A stretch of DNA of 64,000 nt from the NCBI RefSeq assembly GCF_001904635.1, contig NZ_MRCB01000002.1, positions 186,001 through 250,000 on the forward strand, read 5' to 3'. The notes beneath the pieces are model-generated. The model searched no databases and was not told where the DNA came from. It was given only the letters and a program-made list of their open reading frames with translations. Below, in pieces: positions 8,966 through 18,332 of this stretch. Made by a program: the position numbers and the translations under genes. The first letter of the stretch is position 1. Every line of letters starts with the position of its first letter. The stretch comes from Hydrococcus rivularis NIES-593 (GTDB taxonomy: Bacteria; Cyanobacteriota; Cyanobacteriia; Cyanobacteriales; Microcystaceae).

Positions 8966-9059
8966 GACCCGGAGTTCACGCCTATTACAAGCATCCCGTA
9001 TTGCTGCTACCTTCCGGTCCTGACAAGGTTTGGGCGTTGTAATCGCATGAGTCCGAGTC
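8966..9059 (-). ncRNA. ffs: Small signal recognition particle RNA (4.5S/ffs)
   Basis: Read on the minus strand, the 94-nt molecule opens with GACTCGGA and closes with the pairing TCCGGGTC. The apical domain carries the diagnostic GTCAGGACCGGAAGGTAGCA (GGAAG tetraloop and the asymmetric AGCA loop). This is the bacterial 4.5S type that binds Ffh and targets membrane proteins co-translationally. A T-rich stretch follows the 3' end at 8961-8965. It sits between the glutathione transferase gene and an unknown protein gene. Confidence 0.95.
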
Positions 9060-9077
9060 AATTCCAGCATAACACAT

Positions 9078-9983
9078 CTAATTATCTTTTTTCTGAGTTG
9101 GCTTAGGAAGAAAAGGGCGACCGACTGAAGGCTTATCTCCTTCAGGTGTTCTTCCTCTAGGAATTTCGCGATCCCCTGAAGAAAATTTTCGTTTGTCCGG
9201 GCGTTCGGGACGGTCGGAGCGAGATCTCCTCGGCTTTCTAGAAAAAGGTTTTTTCTTGCGAAACAGTTGACCTAAATCTTCAGCCTCTCGAACCATTAAG
9301 GTATCGGCTTGCAACCGGGCTTGGAAATCCCAAAAGTGCCCTACCGCTCGTTCGCCGAGAGTTCCTTGGAGTTTTAATTTAAAAAATTTAGGTTTTTCAG
9401 ATTCTCGCTTAGGAGACTGGCGAATCTTGACGATAATTGTTTCTTTTTCTTGAGAGTAATAAACCACCTCGCCGCGAACTGAAAAATAACCACTCTCGGT
9501 CTTAGCAGAAATTTCTTCTGAAGATTGCTCCGAGATTGGAGAGCGATCTTTACTAAGCGTTTCTGGCTCCCAAACGCCAACGATTTGAATGTGTAGATGA
9601 TTGTCTTTTTGTCGGGTGCGCGGATAGACAACCCACAGATGAGGTTGTTCGAGATCCAGATGATTTTTCACCAAACTGATAACGCGCCCTAGCAATACAG
9701 CTTCTATCTCGGTACCATCTAACGTTACCAGGGTTCCCCTGGTCATTTGTTCTTCCGAGCGTCGATACTGACCTCGAATCAAACCGATAGCTCGATATTG
9801 TCTGGGATGACTGGGAGGAGGAATGGGTTCTTGCCGCTCTGTCGGTGAAGGATCTTCGCTGGCAGGAACAGAAGTTGGTTTCGATGATGGATAGAGGGGA
9901 CGTTCGGATAGCTTAGAAGCTTCTGGCGACGGCTTGCCAGAAGGACGGAAAGATTCGGAGGATCGATTCTCGGAGGAATTCAT
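9078..9983 (-). CDS. Conserved cyanobacterial protein of unknown function
   Basis: This 301-residue protein has three zones. An N-terminal Ser/Pro-rich disordered zone covers residues 1-60. A central beta-rich segment begins RQYRAIGLIRGQYRRSEE and includes GTLVTLDGTEIEAVLLGR and VRGEVVYYSQEKETIIVKI. The C-terminal tail is strongly basic, rich in Arg, Lys, Ser and Gly after KKKPFSRKPRRSRSD. The central strands and basic tail could suit RNA binding, which is inference only. AGGAG precedes the ATG at good spacing, so the start is firm. It is divergent from the TPR gene and just upstream of the SRP RNA gene on the same strand. Confidence 0.75.
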   Translation of the reverse strand: MNSSENRSSESFRPSGKPSPEASKLSERPLYPSSKPTSVPASEDPSPTERQEPIPPPSHPRQYRAIGLIRGQYRRSEEQMTRGTLVTLDGTEIEAVLLGRVISLVKNHLDLEQPHLWVVYPRTRQKDNHLHIQIVGVWEPETLSKDRSPISEQSSEEISAKTESGYFSVRGEVVYYSQEKETIIVKIRQSPKRESEKPKFFKLKLQGTLGERAVGHFWDFQARLQADTLMVREAEDLGQLFRKKKPFSRKPRRSRSDRPERPDKRKFSSGDREIPRGRTPEGDKPSVGRPFLPKPTQKKDN

Positions 9984-10266
9984 ATCACACTCCTAGCGGC
10001 GGAGACACACACTCTGACGAACAAAGTAAAAGACGGACGGGAACAAGCGGAACAAATGAAACGAGTTACAATAACTCAGATGAATAATCTAACGCTTGAT
10101 TACAACATTTTAGGCTTAACTATAAGATCGATTATCTTAGAATCGCTATAGCCCCAAACCAGAATAGATGGCTGTCTGCTCATTGTACTCAATAACGAGC
10201 AATGAAAAAGATAAATCAGCAAATTTCACTAAACTAACTCCTATTTTCAAGATAAGCTCAAAAAAC
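9984..10266. promoter_or_regulatory. Divergent promoter region
   Basis: These 283 bases separate the leftward unknown gene from the preferred start of the rightward TPR gene. AT-rich stretches such as GATTATCTTAGAATCGCTATAG near 10128 could be promoter elements, but no box pair is convincing. If the TPR gene starts at 10168 the region shrinks to 184 bases. Confidence 0.3.
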
Positions 10267-11103
10267 ATGAAAATTTCTCAACCAAAGCGAACTCGCTGGG
10301 TATACATCGGCGTCATCTTGATGTTACTAGCTTTAATTTCGTTTTCAATCCTGCCTCTTGTCAGCAGCATCGCTCAAGAAGCGCGTGTTTTGAATGGTTC
10401 GTCTTCAGAATCCACTCAAGCCGAAAAAGCCTTAGAAACGAGGGCTTTAGGCTATCAGTTGGTATTGGAACGCGAGCCAGACAATCAAAATGCACTAGAA
10501 GGACTCCTGGAAGTGAGACTTCAACAAGGCGATCTCAAAAAAGCGATCGAGCCGATAGAAAAATTAGCTCAGCTCAATCCTCAACAGACAGATTACACGA
10601 TCTTGCTCGCTCAGGCAAAACAGCAGGTCGGCGATTATGAAGGAGCCATTGCTGCTTATCGCACTATTTTAGCCTCTCAGCCTACAGACATCCAGGCTTT
10701 AAAAGGAATGACCGAACTCTTGCTGGCACAAAATCGCGGAGGGGAAGCCGTTTCTCTGGTACAAAAAACTCTAGTTGAGGCAATTAAAGATAAAGCAGCT
10801 AAAACTGATTCTGTCGAAGCTGTTAATGTTACTTCGCTTCAGTTACTATTGGGAGAAATCTATATTGAGCAGGAGCGCTATTCTGAGGCACTTGCTGTTT
10901 ACGAGCAAGCAATAAAATCAAATGGGGAAGACTTCCGTCCCTTGTTAGCTAAGGCGTTAATCTTACAAAAACAAGGCAAGAACGCAGAAGCCGAACCGAT
11001 CTTTGACAGAGCAGTTGCTTTGGCTCCCGTCCAGTACAAAGATCGAATTAAAAAGATGGCTCTAGGAGCATCGGATTGGGAGAAAAAAGCACGGGCAAAT
11101 TAA
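10267..11103 (+). CDS. Membrane-anchored TPR protein
   Basis: From ATG 10267 the protein has about 278 residues: a short basic N-terminus (KISQPKRTRW), one membrane segment (VYIGVILMLLALISFSIL) and then a periplasmic or lumenal tetratricopeptide array. Repeats are visible at ALGYQLVLEREPDNQNALEGLL, PIEKLAQLNPQQTDYTILLA, AIAAYRTILASQPTDIQALK and ALAVYEQAIKSNGEDFRPLLAK. TPR arrays dock partner proteins, so a scaffold or assembly role is likely. An upstream in-frame start at 10168 would put 33 polar residues before the anchor and is less plausible. Its stop overlaps the convergent sipA-like stop by four bases. Confidence 0.85.
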   Translation: MKISQPKRTRWVYIGVILMLLALISFSILPLVSSIAQEARVLNGSSSESTQAEKALETRALGYQLVLEREPDNQNALEGLLEVRLQQGDLKKAIEPIEKLAQLNPQQTDYTILLAQAKQQVGDYEGAIAAYRTILASQPTDIQALKGMTELLLAQNRGGEAVSLVQKTLVEAIKDKAAKTDSVEAVNVTSLQLLLGEIYIEQERYSEALAVYEQAIKSNGEDFRPLLAKALILQKQGKNAEAEPIFDRAVALAPVQYKDRIKKMALGASDWEKKARAN

Positions 11104-11369
11104 AAGTCTTTTCTATTTTCTCCCGATGAACTCGGCGGAGTGGCATCGTCCGATACAACCTCGATATACTGATTCTCCATCAAGAAAGCTCCTCGCGCAA
11201 AACGAACGCCCCAATAGCCTCCCGGACGACGATCTATAACAGTGCCTTCTTCTCCGATTTCCAAGATATCGGAGGGACGTAGCATCGGCATCGGTTCTGC
11301 CGTCTTTAGATAAGGCGGTCGAGCAATCAATCGAACTTTACTGCCAACAGTAATGTCTTTCTCTGTCAT
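11100..11369 (-). CDS. sipA: SipA/DUF3148 family protein
   Basis: This 89-residue protein is a good full-length match by eye to DUF3148: VGSKVRLIARPPYLKTAEPM, MLRPSDILEIGEEGTVIDRR, PGGYWGVRFARGAFLMENQY. The family is known in cyanobacteria as SipA, a small SH3-like protein that binds the histidine kinase NblS (Hik33) and modulates stress signalling. It is also annotated as a factor of NDH assembly. The Ser-rich acidic tail after residue 72 is variable in the family. It is convergent with the TPR gene and lies downstream of the chelatase gene on the same strand. Confidence 0.85.
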   Translation of the reverse strand: MTEKDITVGSKVRLIARPPYLKTAEPMPMLRPSDILEIGEEGTVIDRRPGGYWGVRFARGAFLMENQYIEVVSDDATPPSSSGENRKDF

Positions 11370-11410
11370 GAGTTCTTAGTCATTGGTCATTTGTTCTTAT
11401 ATTAATTACT

Positions 11411-11478
11411 GTACGGGCGGGTTGAGATTATTGCTACGCAAAGAACTCGATCGCGCCGATCATTAAACCCGCCCGTAC
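11411..11478. repeat. 68-bp palindromic element with perfect 13-bp arms
   Basis: GTACGGGCGGGTT at 11411-11423 is exactly complementary to AACCCGCCCGTAC at 11466-11478, with a 42-base centre carrying a GATCGCGCCGATC core. It sits between the chelatase stop and sipA. Its GC-rich ends contrast with the AT-rich flank, as expected of a small dispersed palindromic element or MITE remnant. When transcribed it would fold strongly and could act as a transcript end. Confidence 0.6.
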
Positions 11479-11489
11479 TAATAACCGAA

Positions 11490-12494
11490 CTAAGGAGCTT
11501 GCCAAATTTTGTTGTGATATTGTTCTAGATTGGCATAGGGATCGGGAGCAGGGCTATCATGGTGGTGATGATGGTGATGGTGGTCGTGTCCGTGACTATG
11601 GCTGTGGTTGAGCGCTGCTAGGCGAAACTTACACATTTCGCAGTTCATTTGCACTTGTCCCAGTTGGGTTTCAATTTCTCGTTCTCTGAGTAGTCGCAGC
11701 AGTTGGGGCTGAATTCCCATTTCTGGCAAGCACGCGATCGCAATGTCGGGATATTTTTCTTGCTGTTGGTTGGCAATATCAAAAATCTTTTTTACCAATG
11801 CCCCAGTAAACAAAAAATAGGGTAGCACGATAATTCGCTTCGGCTGGTATAGGCGAGCGCGGCGAAAACCCTCTTCTAAGCGGGGATGGGTAATCCCGAT
11901 AAAACATGTTTCTACCGTTTGATAGCCGCTGCCTTCCCAGAGAACTCGCGCCATTTTATAAACATCCCCGTTGGCATCGGGATCGCTAGAACCTCGTCCT
12001 ACAAACAGCAAAACCGTTTCCGAACGAGGAATATTTCTAGGGTTGCGTTCTGGTTCGTCTAGGAGCGCTAAACGCTTTCGCCACAGTTCTAAAATATTGG
12101 GAGTAATGCCAAAATGACGACCGTAGTAAAACTTAAGTTGGGGATGGCGCTGTCGTGCCCGATCTAATTCATTGGTAACGTCAAACTTATTGTGACGCGC
12201 TGCAAATAAGAGAATCGGAAGGGCTGAAAGTTCTGTAAATCCCTTCTCTATACAAAGATCGACTCCTTGTTGAATTGTTGGTTCGGTCAGCTCTAAGAAA
12301 CAGGGTACTACAGGACGCGAGGGATCTAAATTTTGATAAGCTGCCACAAAATCCAGAAATGCTTGTCTTCCTTGCGGATCTCTCGTCCCGTGACCGATCG
12401 CGAGTAATGGACGAGCGATCGGTAAGGCTGGTAATTGAAGAGAAAAAGTATCTGAGTCAATCTGTGCCGTTGATGAATGAGAAGTTTCTAACAA
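11490..12494 (-). CDS. cbiX: Sirohydrochlorin chelatase, CbiX long form
   Basis: This class II chelatase inserts metal into sirohydrochlorin (cobalt for B12, or iron for siroheme). Two homologous halves are visible: [17 protein letters not shown] with [15 protein letters not shown], and [17 protein letters not shown] with [14 protein letters not shown]. The C-terminus has MNCEMC, matching the MXCXXC iron-sulfur motif of long CbiX proteins, and a His-rich tail ([14 protein letters not shown]) suited to metal storage. The frame is open to an ATG at 12572, but that stretch is occupied by the cobalamin riboswitch. The better start is TTG 12494, preceded by AAAAGGA at good spacing, giving about 334 residues. 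Control by B12 argues for the cobalt role. Confidence 0.88.
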   Translation of the reverse strand: MLETSHSSTAQIDSDTFSLQLPALPIARPLLAIGHGTRDPQGRQAFLDFVAAYQNLDPSRPVVPCFLELTEPTIQQGVDLCIEKGFTELSALPILLFAARHNKFDVTNELDRARQRHPQLKFYYGRHFGITPNILELWRKRLALLDEPERNPRNIPRSETVLLFVGRGSSDPDANGDVYKMARVLWEGSGYQTVETCFIGITHPRLEEGFRRARLYQPKRIIVLPYFLFTGALVKKIFDIANQQQEKYPDIAIACLPEMGIQPQLLRLLREREIETQLGQVQMNCEMCKFRLAALNHSHSHGHDHHHHHHHHDSPAPDPYANLEQYHNKIWQAP

Positions 12495-12534
12495 ATTTAA
12501 TCCTTTTCCCGTGCGACGCAGGAAGTAGAGTGGA

Positions 12535-12690
12535 CAAAGGAGCAGATGGGCATTCTGGCTTATAGAAATCAAAAAAACGCAGTTTTATTCAATTTCTAAT
12601 CACAGTTGCGGCACAGCGCCAGGATCGCACTGGACTTTCCCCATACTACCCCAGACTCGTTCATAATACCCGATCGCGTCTTGGCTTGAA
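12535..12690 (-). promoter_or_regulatory. Cobalamin riboswitch
   Basis: On the minus strand the leader of cbiX reads TATGGGGAAAGTCCAGTGCG, then ATCCTGGCG, then the B12-box-like GCCGCAACTGTGA, and farther on AGCCAGAATGCCCATC. These match in order the conserved blocks of the adenosylcobalamin-binding leader (GGGAA, GGTG..A.TCC, CCGCAACTGT, AGTCAGRA.RCC). The ends are approximate. Bound cobalamin is expected to hide the downstream ribosome site or stop the transcript, lowering chelatase synthesis when B12 is plentiful. The 5' boundary lies just after the stop of the 105-residue protein gene. Confidence 0.85.
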
Positions 12691-12715
12691 ATGCAGGGGA
12701 GGGGGAATTTGCCCA

Positions 12716-13027
12716 TCAATTATCCATAACTTTTTTGAGTTGAGCTATCCACATATCCGGTGGATTCGAGTAGTAATCAATTTTCTCAACCCGATAGCGA
12801 AAAGAATCGGTTCCATTCGACAAAATCAACTCGTCGTCACGTTCGATTCCTTTCCCAGATCCTGTCATATAGCCCTCATTTTCTCCATCGATGGATTCAA
12901 AAATATAGTCTTCTCCCCAAACATATTTCGTGTAATTATAGGTTTTTGGCTTGCGCTTCGCTTCCTGAGAAAATATTTTAATTTTTGGTTTACCAATAAA
13001 ACGAGCGACAATAGGATTTTCTTGCAT
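12716..13027 (-). CDS. Small conserved protein of unknown function
   Basis: This protein of about 103 residues is rich in Tyr, Lys and acidic residues and has no signal or membrane segment. Recognisable stretches are KPKTYNYTKYVWGEDYIFES, GYMTGSGKGIERDDEL and YRVEKIDYYSNPPDMWIAQL. The conserved look, dense aromatic content and alternating pattern suggest a small beta-barrel, but I do not recognise the family. ATG 13027 has AAAGAG at suitable distance; a GTG two codons earlier is also possible. A rightward open frame over the same bases lacks protein-like composition and is rejected. It lies directly upstream of the riboswitch on the same strand. Confidence 0.65.
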   Translation of the reverse strand: MQENPIVARFIGKPKIKIFSQEAKRKPKTYNYTKYVWGEDYIFESIDGENEGYMTGSGKGIERDDELILSNGTDSFRYRVEKIDYYSNPPDMWIAQLKKVMDN

Positions 13028-13572
13028 CGTCACAACTCTTTAACTATGAGAAAACCTTGGCATGGCAAAGAAGAGTCGATCGCTCGTCAGAAAAATCGAA
13101 CTGTAAACAATTAGTCACTCGATACGCGATCGCCCTGCTCTTAGTTTTCCCTTTTTTCTTTGGAATTGCATAACCAATGATAGAGATCGAGGAAATTTAT
13201 CATGCAAGGTTTGGTTATTCCAACCCTAGCGGGAGTTGCTCAAAGTGTCATATGCAAAAAAGCGCCAATAGCCAGCAAAACGTCTCTAAATCTCAGAAAA
13301 AGTTGGGAAAGCTACCGCTTTCATAGTTATATTAAATCCGGTTAGACAACCACAAAAAAGGAGTGCGACCAACAAAAGTCGCGAGCTTCCAATTCGTACT
13401 AGGTTATGGATAATCCAACGGATTTGATATTACCGGGCAACGACTACGGATTCCGTATCTTTAGTGGAATTCTGGCATGACAAGTAATACCAATTTTCAT
13501 GTTTTTGCGATCGACTATCTGTGTCATTAATGAATGAAAAATGGTATAAGTGCCTAAGTCCTATCGCTCTAA
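13028..13572. other. 545-base intergenic region
   Basis: The region lies between glgB (end) and the 103-residue protein gene (start), both leftward. It contains GAAAG-CTACCG-CTTTC near 13312, a near-palindrome ACGGATTCCGT near 13445 and a long inverted repeat at 13487-13547. Nothing protein-coding is convincing. The promoter of the small gene should lie near 13030-13140. Confidence 0.4.
13487..13547. repeat. Inverted repeat with 14-base arms downstream of glgB
   Basis: ATACCAATTTTCAT at 13487-13500 pairs with ATGAAAAATGGTAT at 13534-13547, with one mismatch and a 33-base centre that includes GCGATCGACT. It begins 26 bases beyond the glgB stop. It may end the glgB transcript or be a small mobile palindrome; similar sequences are common between cyanobacterial genes. 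Confidence 0.5.
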
Positions 13573-15879
13573 CTACTCGCCTCGAACTTGCTTCATCGCC
13601 TCTGCTGTCTTAGCGCGATCTAGCTTGAGCACCAAAACCGCTAAAGGCGGCAAACACAAATCCAGAGAATAGGGAAAATTATGAAACGCCCATTCATCCG
13701 TCCATTTACCGCCTAGATTGCCCATATTGCTCCCGCCGTACTTGCGAGCATCGCTATTAAATAGTTCGGTGTAGAATCCCGGTTCGGGAACGCCAATGCG
13801 GTAGTGACTGTGGGGTTGTGGCGTAAAATTACAAACCGTCACGACAAACTCGGTCGGATTTTTGGCGCGACGAATAAAGGAAACAACGCTATGGCGATTG
13901 TCGCTACAATCGATCCACTGAAACCCTTCTTGTTCGAAATCGCGAGTGTAGAGCGCGGGTTCGCTCTTGTACAGGGCATTGAGGTCGGCAAAAAACTGTT
14001 TCAGCTTTTGATGGGGTTCGTATTGCAAAAGATTCCATTCGAGATCGCCCCAAACATTCCACTCGCTCCACTGACCGAATTCCATGCTCATGAACATGGT
14101 CTTTTTGCCGGGGTGGGCGAACATATAGGCAAACAAACAACGAACGTTAGCATATTTTTGCCATTCGTCTCCCGGCATTTTGCCTATCATATTACTTTTG
14201 CCGTGGACGATTTCATCGTGGGACAACGCCAGCATGAAATTTTCGCTGTGGTGATACCACATGCTGAAGGTGATATTGTTCTGATGGAACTGGCGGAACC
14301 AGGGATCCATGCTGAAGTAATCGAGCATATCGTGCATCCAGCCCATGTTCCACTTAAGATTGAAACCCAATCCCCCCATGTAGGCAGGCCAAGACACCAT
14401 TGCCCATGCAGTTGACTCTTCTGCGATGGAAAGTATGCCTGGGAAGTATTGAAAGAGAACGGTATTTACCTGACGCAGGAATTCGACAGCTTCGAGATTT
14501 TCTCTACCCCCATATTCGTTGGGAAGCCATTCTCCGTCTTTACGGCAATAATCGAGATAGAGCATGGAAGCAACTGCATCAACTCGAATGCCGTCGATGT
14601 GATATTTGTCAAACCAGAAAAGAGCGTTGGCAACTAGGAAGTTGCGAACTTCGTTGCGACCATAGTTAAAGACTAAAGTTCCCCATTCTTTATGTTCTCC
14701 TTTGCGAGGATCGGCGTGTTCGTAAAGGTGAGTGCCGTCAAAGAATGCTAAGCCGTGTCCGTCTTTAGGAAAGTGTCCGGGTACCCAGTCTACAATCACC
14801 CCAATACCGTTTTCATGGCACTTATCGACGAAATACATAAAGTCTTCCGGATTGCCGTAACGGGAGGTAGGAGCATAATACCCAGTTACTTGATAGCCCC
14901 AGGAACCGTCGAAAGGATGCTCGGCGATCGGCAATAATTCTATATGGGTATATCCCATCTCTTTGACATAGGGAATCAGCTTGTGGGCTAGTTCGTAGTA
15001 AGTGAGGAACCGCGCTTCCGTGTTCCATTCCGATACTGGTACGGGTTCTCCCTTTCCACGAAGCAAGTGGGGTTTTTCGCTAGCACAAGCGTGCATCCAG
15101 GATCCTAAATGGACTTCATAGACGGAAATGGGTTGGGTGAGGGGATCGCTATGGCGGCGTTTTTCCATCCACTCGTCGTCGTTCCATTGGTAGGTGCTCA
15201 AATCAGTGACGATAGAAGCAGTTTTCGGTCTGACTTCTTGCTGGAAACCGTAGGGATCGGATTTTTCGTAGATATGTCCCTCCCAGTTTTTGACTTCGTA
15301 TTTATAATTCGCACCAGCACCAATTCCAGGAATAAACAGTTCCCAAACACTGTTATTGTGTTTTCGCATTTGGTGAAGCCTGCCATCCCAGTTGTTGAAG
15401 TCGCCTAAGACGGACACGTTGCGAGCGTTGGGCGCCCAGAGAGCAAAATAAACGCCTTTGACTCCATCGATTTCGGTCAAATGAGCACCTAATTTTTCGT
15501 AAATGCGATGGTGATTTCCTTCCGCGAACAAGTGTAGGTCGTAATCGGTCAATTTCGGCGAATGAAAAGCATAGGGGTCGTAAATTACCCGTTCGCGTTC
15601 TCCTTCTTGAATCCGCAACTGATAGTTTTTTAGTTCTGGGAGTTCGATCGCGCATTCAAAGAAGTGAGGATGATGCACGGCTTGCATGGGATATTCTTGG
15701 CGTTCTATCGGACAAATAACCCATGCTGCTTGCGCTTTGGGTAAATAAGCTCTCACTACCCATTGTTTCGTTTTACCGTTATTGTTCTCTAAGGGATGGC
15801 ATCCCAATATTTCAAAAGGATCGTGATGCAGGTTGTTGACTATTTGACTGACCTGTTCGGGGGAAATCGTTGTTGACAT
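13573..15879 (-). CDS. glgB: 1,4-alpha-glucan branching enzyme GlgB
   Basis: This 768-residue GH13 enzyme makes alpha-1,6 branches in glycogen, the main carbon store of cyanobacteria. The N-terminal carbohydrate-binding modules ([14 protein letters not shown] and [19 protein letters not shown]) precede the catalytic barrel. Barrel motifs are visible in order: [28 protein letters not shown] with the nucleophile Asp, SIAEESTAW with the acid/base Glu, and [11 protein letters not shown] with the third acid. The C-terminal beta domain ends near [13 protein letters not shown]. Length and architecture are those of full-length GlgB. It stands alone; no other glg gene is adjacent. Confidence 0.97.
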   Translation of the reverse strand: MSTTISPEQVSQIVNNLHHDPFEILGCHPLENNNGKTKQWVVRAYLPKAQAAWVICPIERQEYPMQAVHHPHFFECAIELPELKNYQLRIQEGERERVIYDPYAFHSPKLTDYDLHLFAEGNHHRIYEKLGAHLTEIDGVKGVYFALWAPNARNVSVLGDFNNWDGRLHQMRKHNNSVWELFIPGIGAGANYKYEVKNWEGHIYEKSDPYGFQQEVRPKTASIVTDLSTYQWNDDEWMEKRRHSDPLTQPISVYEVHLGSWMHACASEKPHLLRGKGEPVPVSEWNTEARFLTYYELAHKLIPYVKEMGYTHIELLPIAEHPFDGSWGYQVTGYYAPTSRYGNPEDFMYFVDKCHENGIGVIVDWVPGHFPKDGHGLAFFDGTHLYEHADPRKGEHKEWGTLVFNYGRNEVRNFLVANALFWFDKYHIDGIRVDAVASMLYLDYCRKDGEWLPNEYGGRENLEAVEFLRQVNTVLFQYFPGILSIAEESTAWAMVSWPAYMGGLGFNLKWNMGWMHDMLDYFSMDPWFRQFHQNNITFSMWYHHSENFMLALSHDEIVHGKSNMIGKMPGDEWQKYANVRCLFAYMFAHPGKKTMFMSMEFGQWSEWNVWGDLEWNLLQYEPHQKLKQFFADLNALYKSEPALYTRDFEQEGFQWIDCSDNRHSVVSFIRRAKNPTEFVVTVCNFTPQPHSHYRIGVPEPGFYTELFNSDARKYGGSNMGNLGGKWTDEWAFHNFPYSLDLCLPPLAVLVLKLDRAKTAEAMKQVRGE

Positions 15880-16005
15880 TAAACTACTAATCTCTTCTTT
15901 ACAAACGGGAGTTTAAAAGCGGTTTGACTTTGTCTTCGTCTTTAATTGTTAATTTTTTCTACAAATTGTAAATGACACTAGGCGTTTTGTGTCAACTTGA
16001 TTTTT

Positions 16006-16305
16006 TCAAAAGGGAAAGAGGATTGTAAAAAACTTGCGGATGTTGAGCAGAAAGATTAACTGCTGTATTTGCGAGCTGAGTTGAGGAGGATAGGAACTTT
16101 TGGCTATTTGTGCCTCTAATTGGGCATATTCAGTAGCCGATAAAGGTTGACCGTCAAGAGGCGATCGCGCTTCGATAATTATCTCCGTGCGCAATACTTC
16201 CTCTGGAATATCCTCTGGCGGCGGCAGCGCCACACTTGCTTGCATTCCTGTCGAAGCTAATCCTAAGCTAACGCCGATTCCGAAGGAAAGTAATTTTCGA
16301 TACAT
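16006..16305 (-). CDS. Small exported protein of unknown function
   Basis: This 99-residue protein has a signal peptide (MYRKLLSFGIGVSLGLASTG followed by MQASVA). The mature part has the pattern PEEVLRTEIIIEARSPLDGQ, PLSATEYAQLEAQIA, then a C-terminal hydrophobic stretch QQLIFLLNIRKFFTILFPF. I recall this SPLDG..LSATEYAQL pattern as conserved among cyanobacterial proteins without known function. It may associate with the membrane through its C-terminus. It lies upstream of glgB on the same strand, 126 bases away. Confidence 0.7.
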   Translation of the reverse strand: MYRKLLSFGIGVSLGLASTGMQASVALPPPEDIPEEVLRTEIIIEARSPLDGQPLSATEYAQLEAQIAKSSYPPQLSSQIQQLIFLLNIRKFFTILFPF

Positions 16306-16509
16306 CTATTATCGCGATTTTTGTCTCAGCTTCTAGCCGCGATTTTAATTATAAAGAAGATCGGTAAAATCTAGCTATTTCGGGTTTGACTCGCTGATGA
16401 AAAGTTACCTGGTTCGCGTTTGCGATCGCAAATAGACTTGCTCGGCGATCGAATTTGCATTTCCAGTAAAAACTTTCACAATAAATACAACAGCGAAATG
16501 AAATGCGAT

Positions 16510-18153
16510 ATGAACCCTTCAATTAGCATTGGCAATTATTTAATCGAAAAACTTCTTGAATGCGGCGTTCGTCACGCTTTTGGAGTTCCCGGCGATTTCG
16601 TCTTGGGGTTTGACAAACTGCTCGAAGAGAGTGCGATCGAGTTTATCAACACCTGCGACGAGCAAGGAGCGGGGTTTGCCGCCGATGCCTATGCTCGCTT
16701 GCGGGGATTGGGAGTGGTTTGCATTACCTATTGCGTGGGAGGATTGAAAGTCACCAATACGACTGCTCAAGCTTTTGCCGAGAAATCTCCGGTTGTTGTC
16801 ATTAGCGGAGCACCTGGAAAGAACGAACGGATTAGAAATCCCCTGTTGCACCACAAGGTGCGCGAGTTCGATACGCAATACAAAGTTTTTCAAGAACTCA
16901 CTATCGCTTCTACCGTTTTAGATAATCCTAACATCGCTTTCCAGGAGATCGATCGCGTAATTGCTGCGGCTTTGAAATACAAACGCCCAGTCTATATCGA
17001 ATTGCCTCGCGATATGGTATTCGTGACTGGAAATCCTAACTACCAAGCCGTCAAACAGCCAGAAGCAAGCAATGCCGAGGTTCTCAACGAAGCCCTCAAT
17101 GAGGCAGTGACATTAATAAATCATGCTCGGCAACCCGTAATTCTTGCTGGCGTCGAAATGAATCGGTTTGGACTTCAGGAAGAACTGCTGCAATTGGTAG
17201 AAAAAACAAATATGCCCATCGCACAAACCCTGCTCGGCAAATCGGTCATTAGCGAGTTACATCCCAACTATATCGGTTTGTACCAAGGGGCGATGGGACA
17301 GGAATACACTCGCGAATATGTCGAGTCTAGCGATTGCTTAATTATGCTGGGGACGTTTCTATCGGATATCAATTTGGGAATCTTTACTGCCGATCTCAAT
17401 CCGAAACATTCTATCTACGTTACTAGCGAAAAAACTTCGATTCGTTGGCACAACTACGAAGAAATTCGCCTGCAAGATTTTGTCCGAGGTTTACTGGCAG
17501 CCGACATTCGTCGTCGAGAATCTATAGCGACAAATCCTCTCAAAATTCCTGCCAACTTTTCTCCGATTACTGGTCAACAGATAACCATCGATCGCTTGTT
17601 TGGGCGATTAAACTCATTTATCGATAAAAATACGATCGCGATCGCAGATGTGGGCGATGCTTTATTTGCTGGCTTAGAATTGTTTATCCATGACAAATCT
17701 CGGTTTGTCTCGCCAGCTTATTATGCTTCAGTGGGATTTGCCGTTCCTGCTAGCATCGGCGCTCAATTTGCCAATCCCAACCTTCGTCCTTTAGTTTTGG
17801 TAGGAGACGGTGCGTTCCAAATGACGGGTATAGAGTTGTCTACCGTGGTTCGTTACGGTCTCAATCCAATCGTTATCGTTCTCAACAATAAAGGTTACGC
17901 AACCGAGCGTCCGATGCGCGATGGTGCTTTTAATGATATATTAAATTGGCGATATAGCCGCGTTACAGAATTACTGGGTGCGGGTTTGGGGTTTGAAGTT
18001 AATACCGAAGATGAATTGGAAGCCGCACTGATGCAAAGTCAGGCTCATTGTGAGAGTTTTTGCATTCTCGACGTACATTTAGACCCCCAAGATACTTCGC
18101 CCGCTCTCAAGCGATTATCTAGCGCCTTGGGCGAACGCATTGGATCTCAATAA
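16510..18153 (+). CDS. ThDP-dependent alpha-keto acid decarboxylase family protein
   Basis: This 547-residue enzyme is of the pyruvate/indolepyruvate decarboxylase group, which removes CO2 from 2-oxo acids to give aldehydes. The N-terminal pyrimidine-binding domain has GVRHAFGVPGDFVLGF and the catalytic Glu in FINTCDEQGAGFAADAYARL. The central domain follows with VILAGVEMNRFG. The C-terminal domain has the ThDP motif VGDGAFQMTGIE...VIVLNNKGY. The real substrate cannot be read from sequence. Frames open to TTG 16420, but the body of the family begins at MNPSISIGNYLIEKL (ATG 16510); ATG 16498 is the other option. It is transcribed away from the exported small protein gene. Confidence 0.88.
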   Translation: MNPSISIGNYLIEKLLECGVRHAFGVPGDFVLGFDKLLEESAIEFINTCDEQGAGFAADAYARLRGLGVVCITYCVGGLKVTNTTAQAFAEKSPVVVISGAPGKNERIRNPLLHHKVREFDTQYKVFQELTIASTVLDNPNIAFQEIDRVIAAALKYKRPVYIELPRDMVFVTGNPNYQAVKQPEASNAEVLNEALNEAVTLINHARQPVILAGVEMNRFGLQEELLQLVEKTNMPIAQTLLGKSVISELHPNYIGLYQGAMGQEYTREYVESSDCLIMLGTFLSDINLGIFTADLNPKHSIYVTSEKTSIRWHNYEEIRLQDFVRGLLAADIRRRESIATNPLKIPANFSPITGQQITIDRLFGRLNSFIDKNTIAIADVGDALFAGLELFIHDKSRFVSPAYYASVGFAVPASIGAQFANPNLRPLVLVGDGAFQMTGIELSTVVRYGLNPIVIVLNNKGYATERPMRDGAFNDILNWRYSRVTELLGAGLGFEVNTEDELEAALMQSQAHCESFCILDVHLDPQDTSPALKRLSSALGERIGSQ

Positions 18154-18292
18154 CCTGTATTCGGAATCAATCAATACTCACTAAAGAATTATCTCCCGTT
18201 AAAATATTCCTGAAATAGGAGGCGCGATCGCGCTTCGTTTCACTAAAAAGCTAGTTGCTATGATGGAAAAAGATAGATTTTGCATCATAACT

Positions 18293-18321
18293 AACTTCAG
18301 CTAAGCCAGCGCTGAAGTTTT
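18293..18321 (+). promoter_or_regulatory. Perfect 9-bp hairpin in the leader of the VOC gene
   Basis: AACTTCAGC and GCTGAAGTT flank a nine-base loop and run into TTTT, only 12 bases before the ATG of the next gene. It could end transcription from the decarboxylase gene upstream, or control initiation of the VOC gene. The T-run is short, so termination would be partial. Confidence 0.45.
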
Positions 18322-18332
18322 GACTTTCACCG

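Noticed and set aside
12686-13114. 142-codon rightward open frame
   Set aside because: It opposes the 103-residue leftward gene, whose protein composition and ribosome site are far better.
13804-14415. 203-codon rightward open frame
   Set aside because: It lies wholly antisense to glgB, has no ribosome site and arises from the codon bias of the branching enzyme gene.
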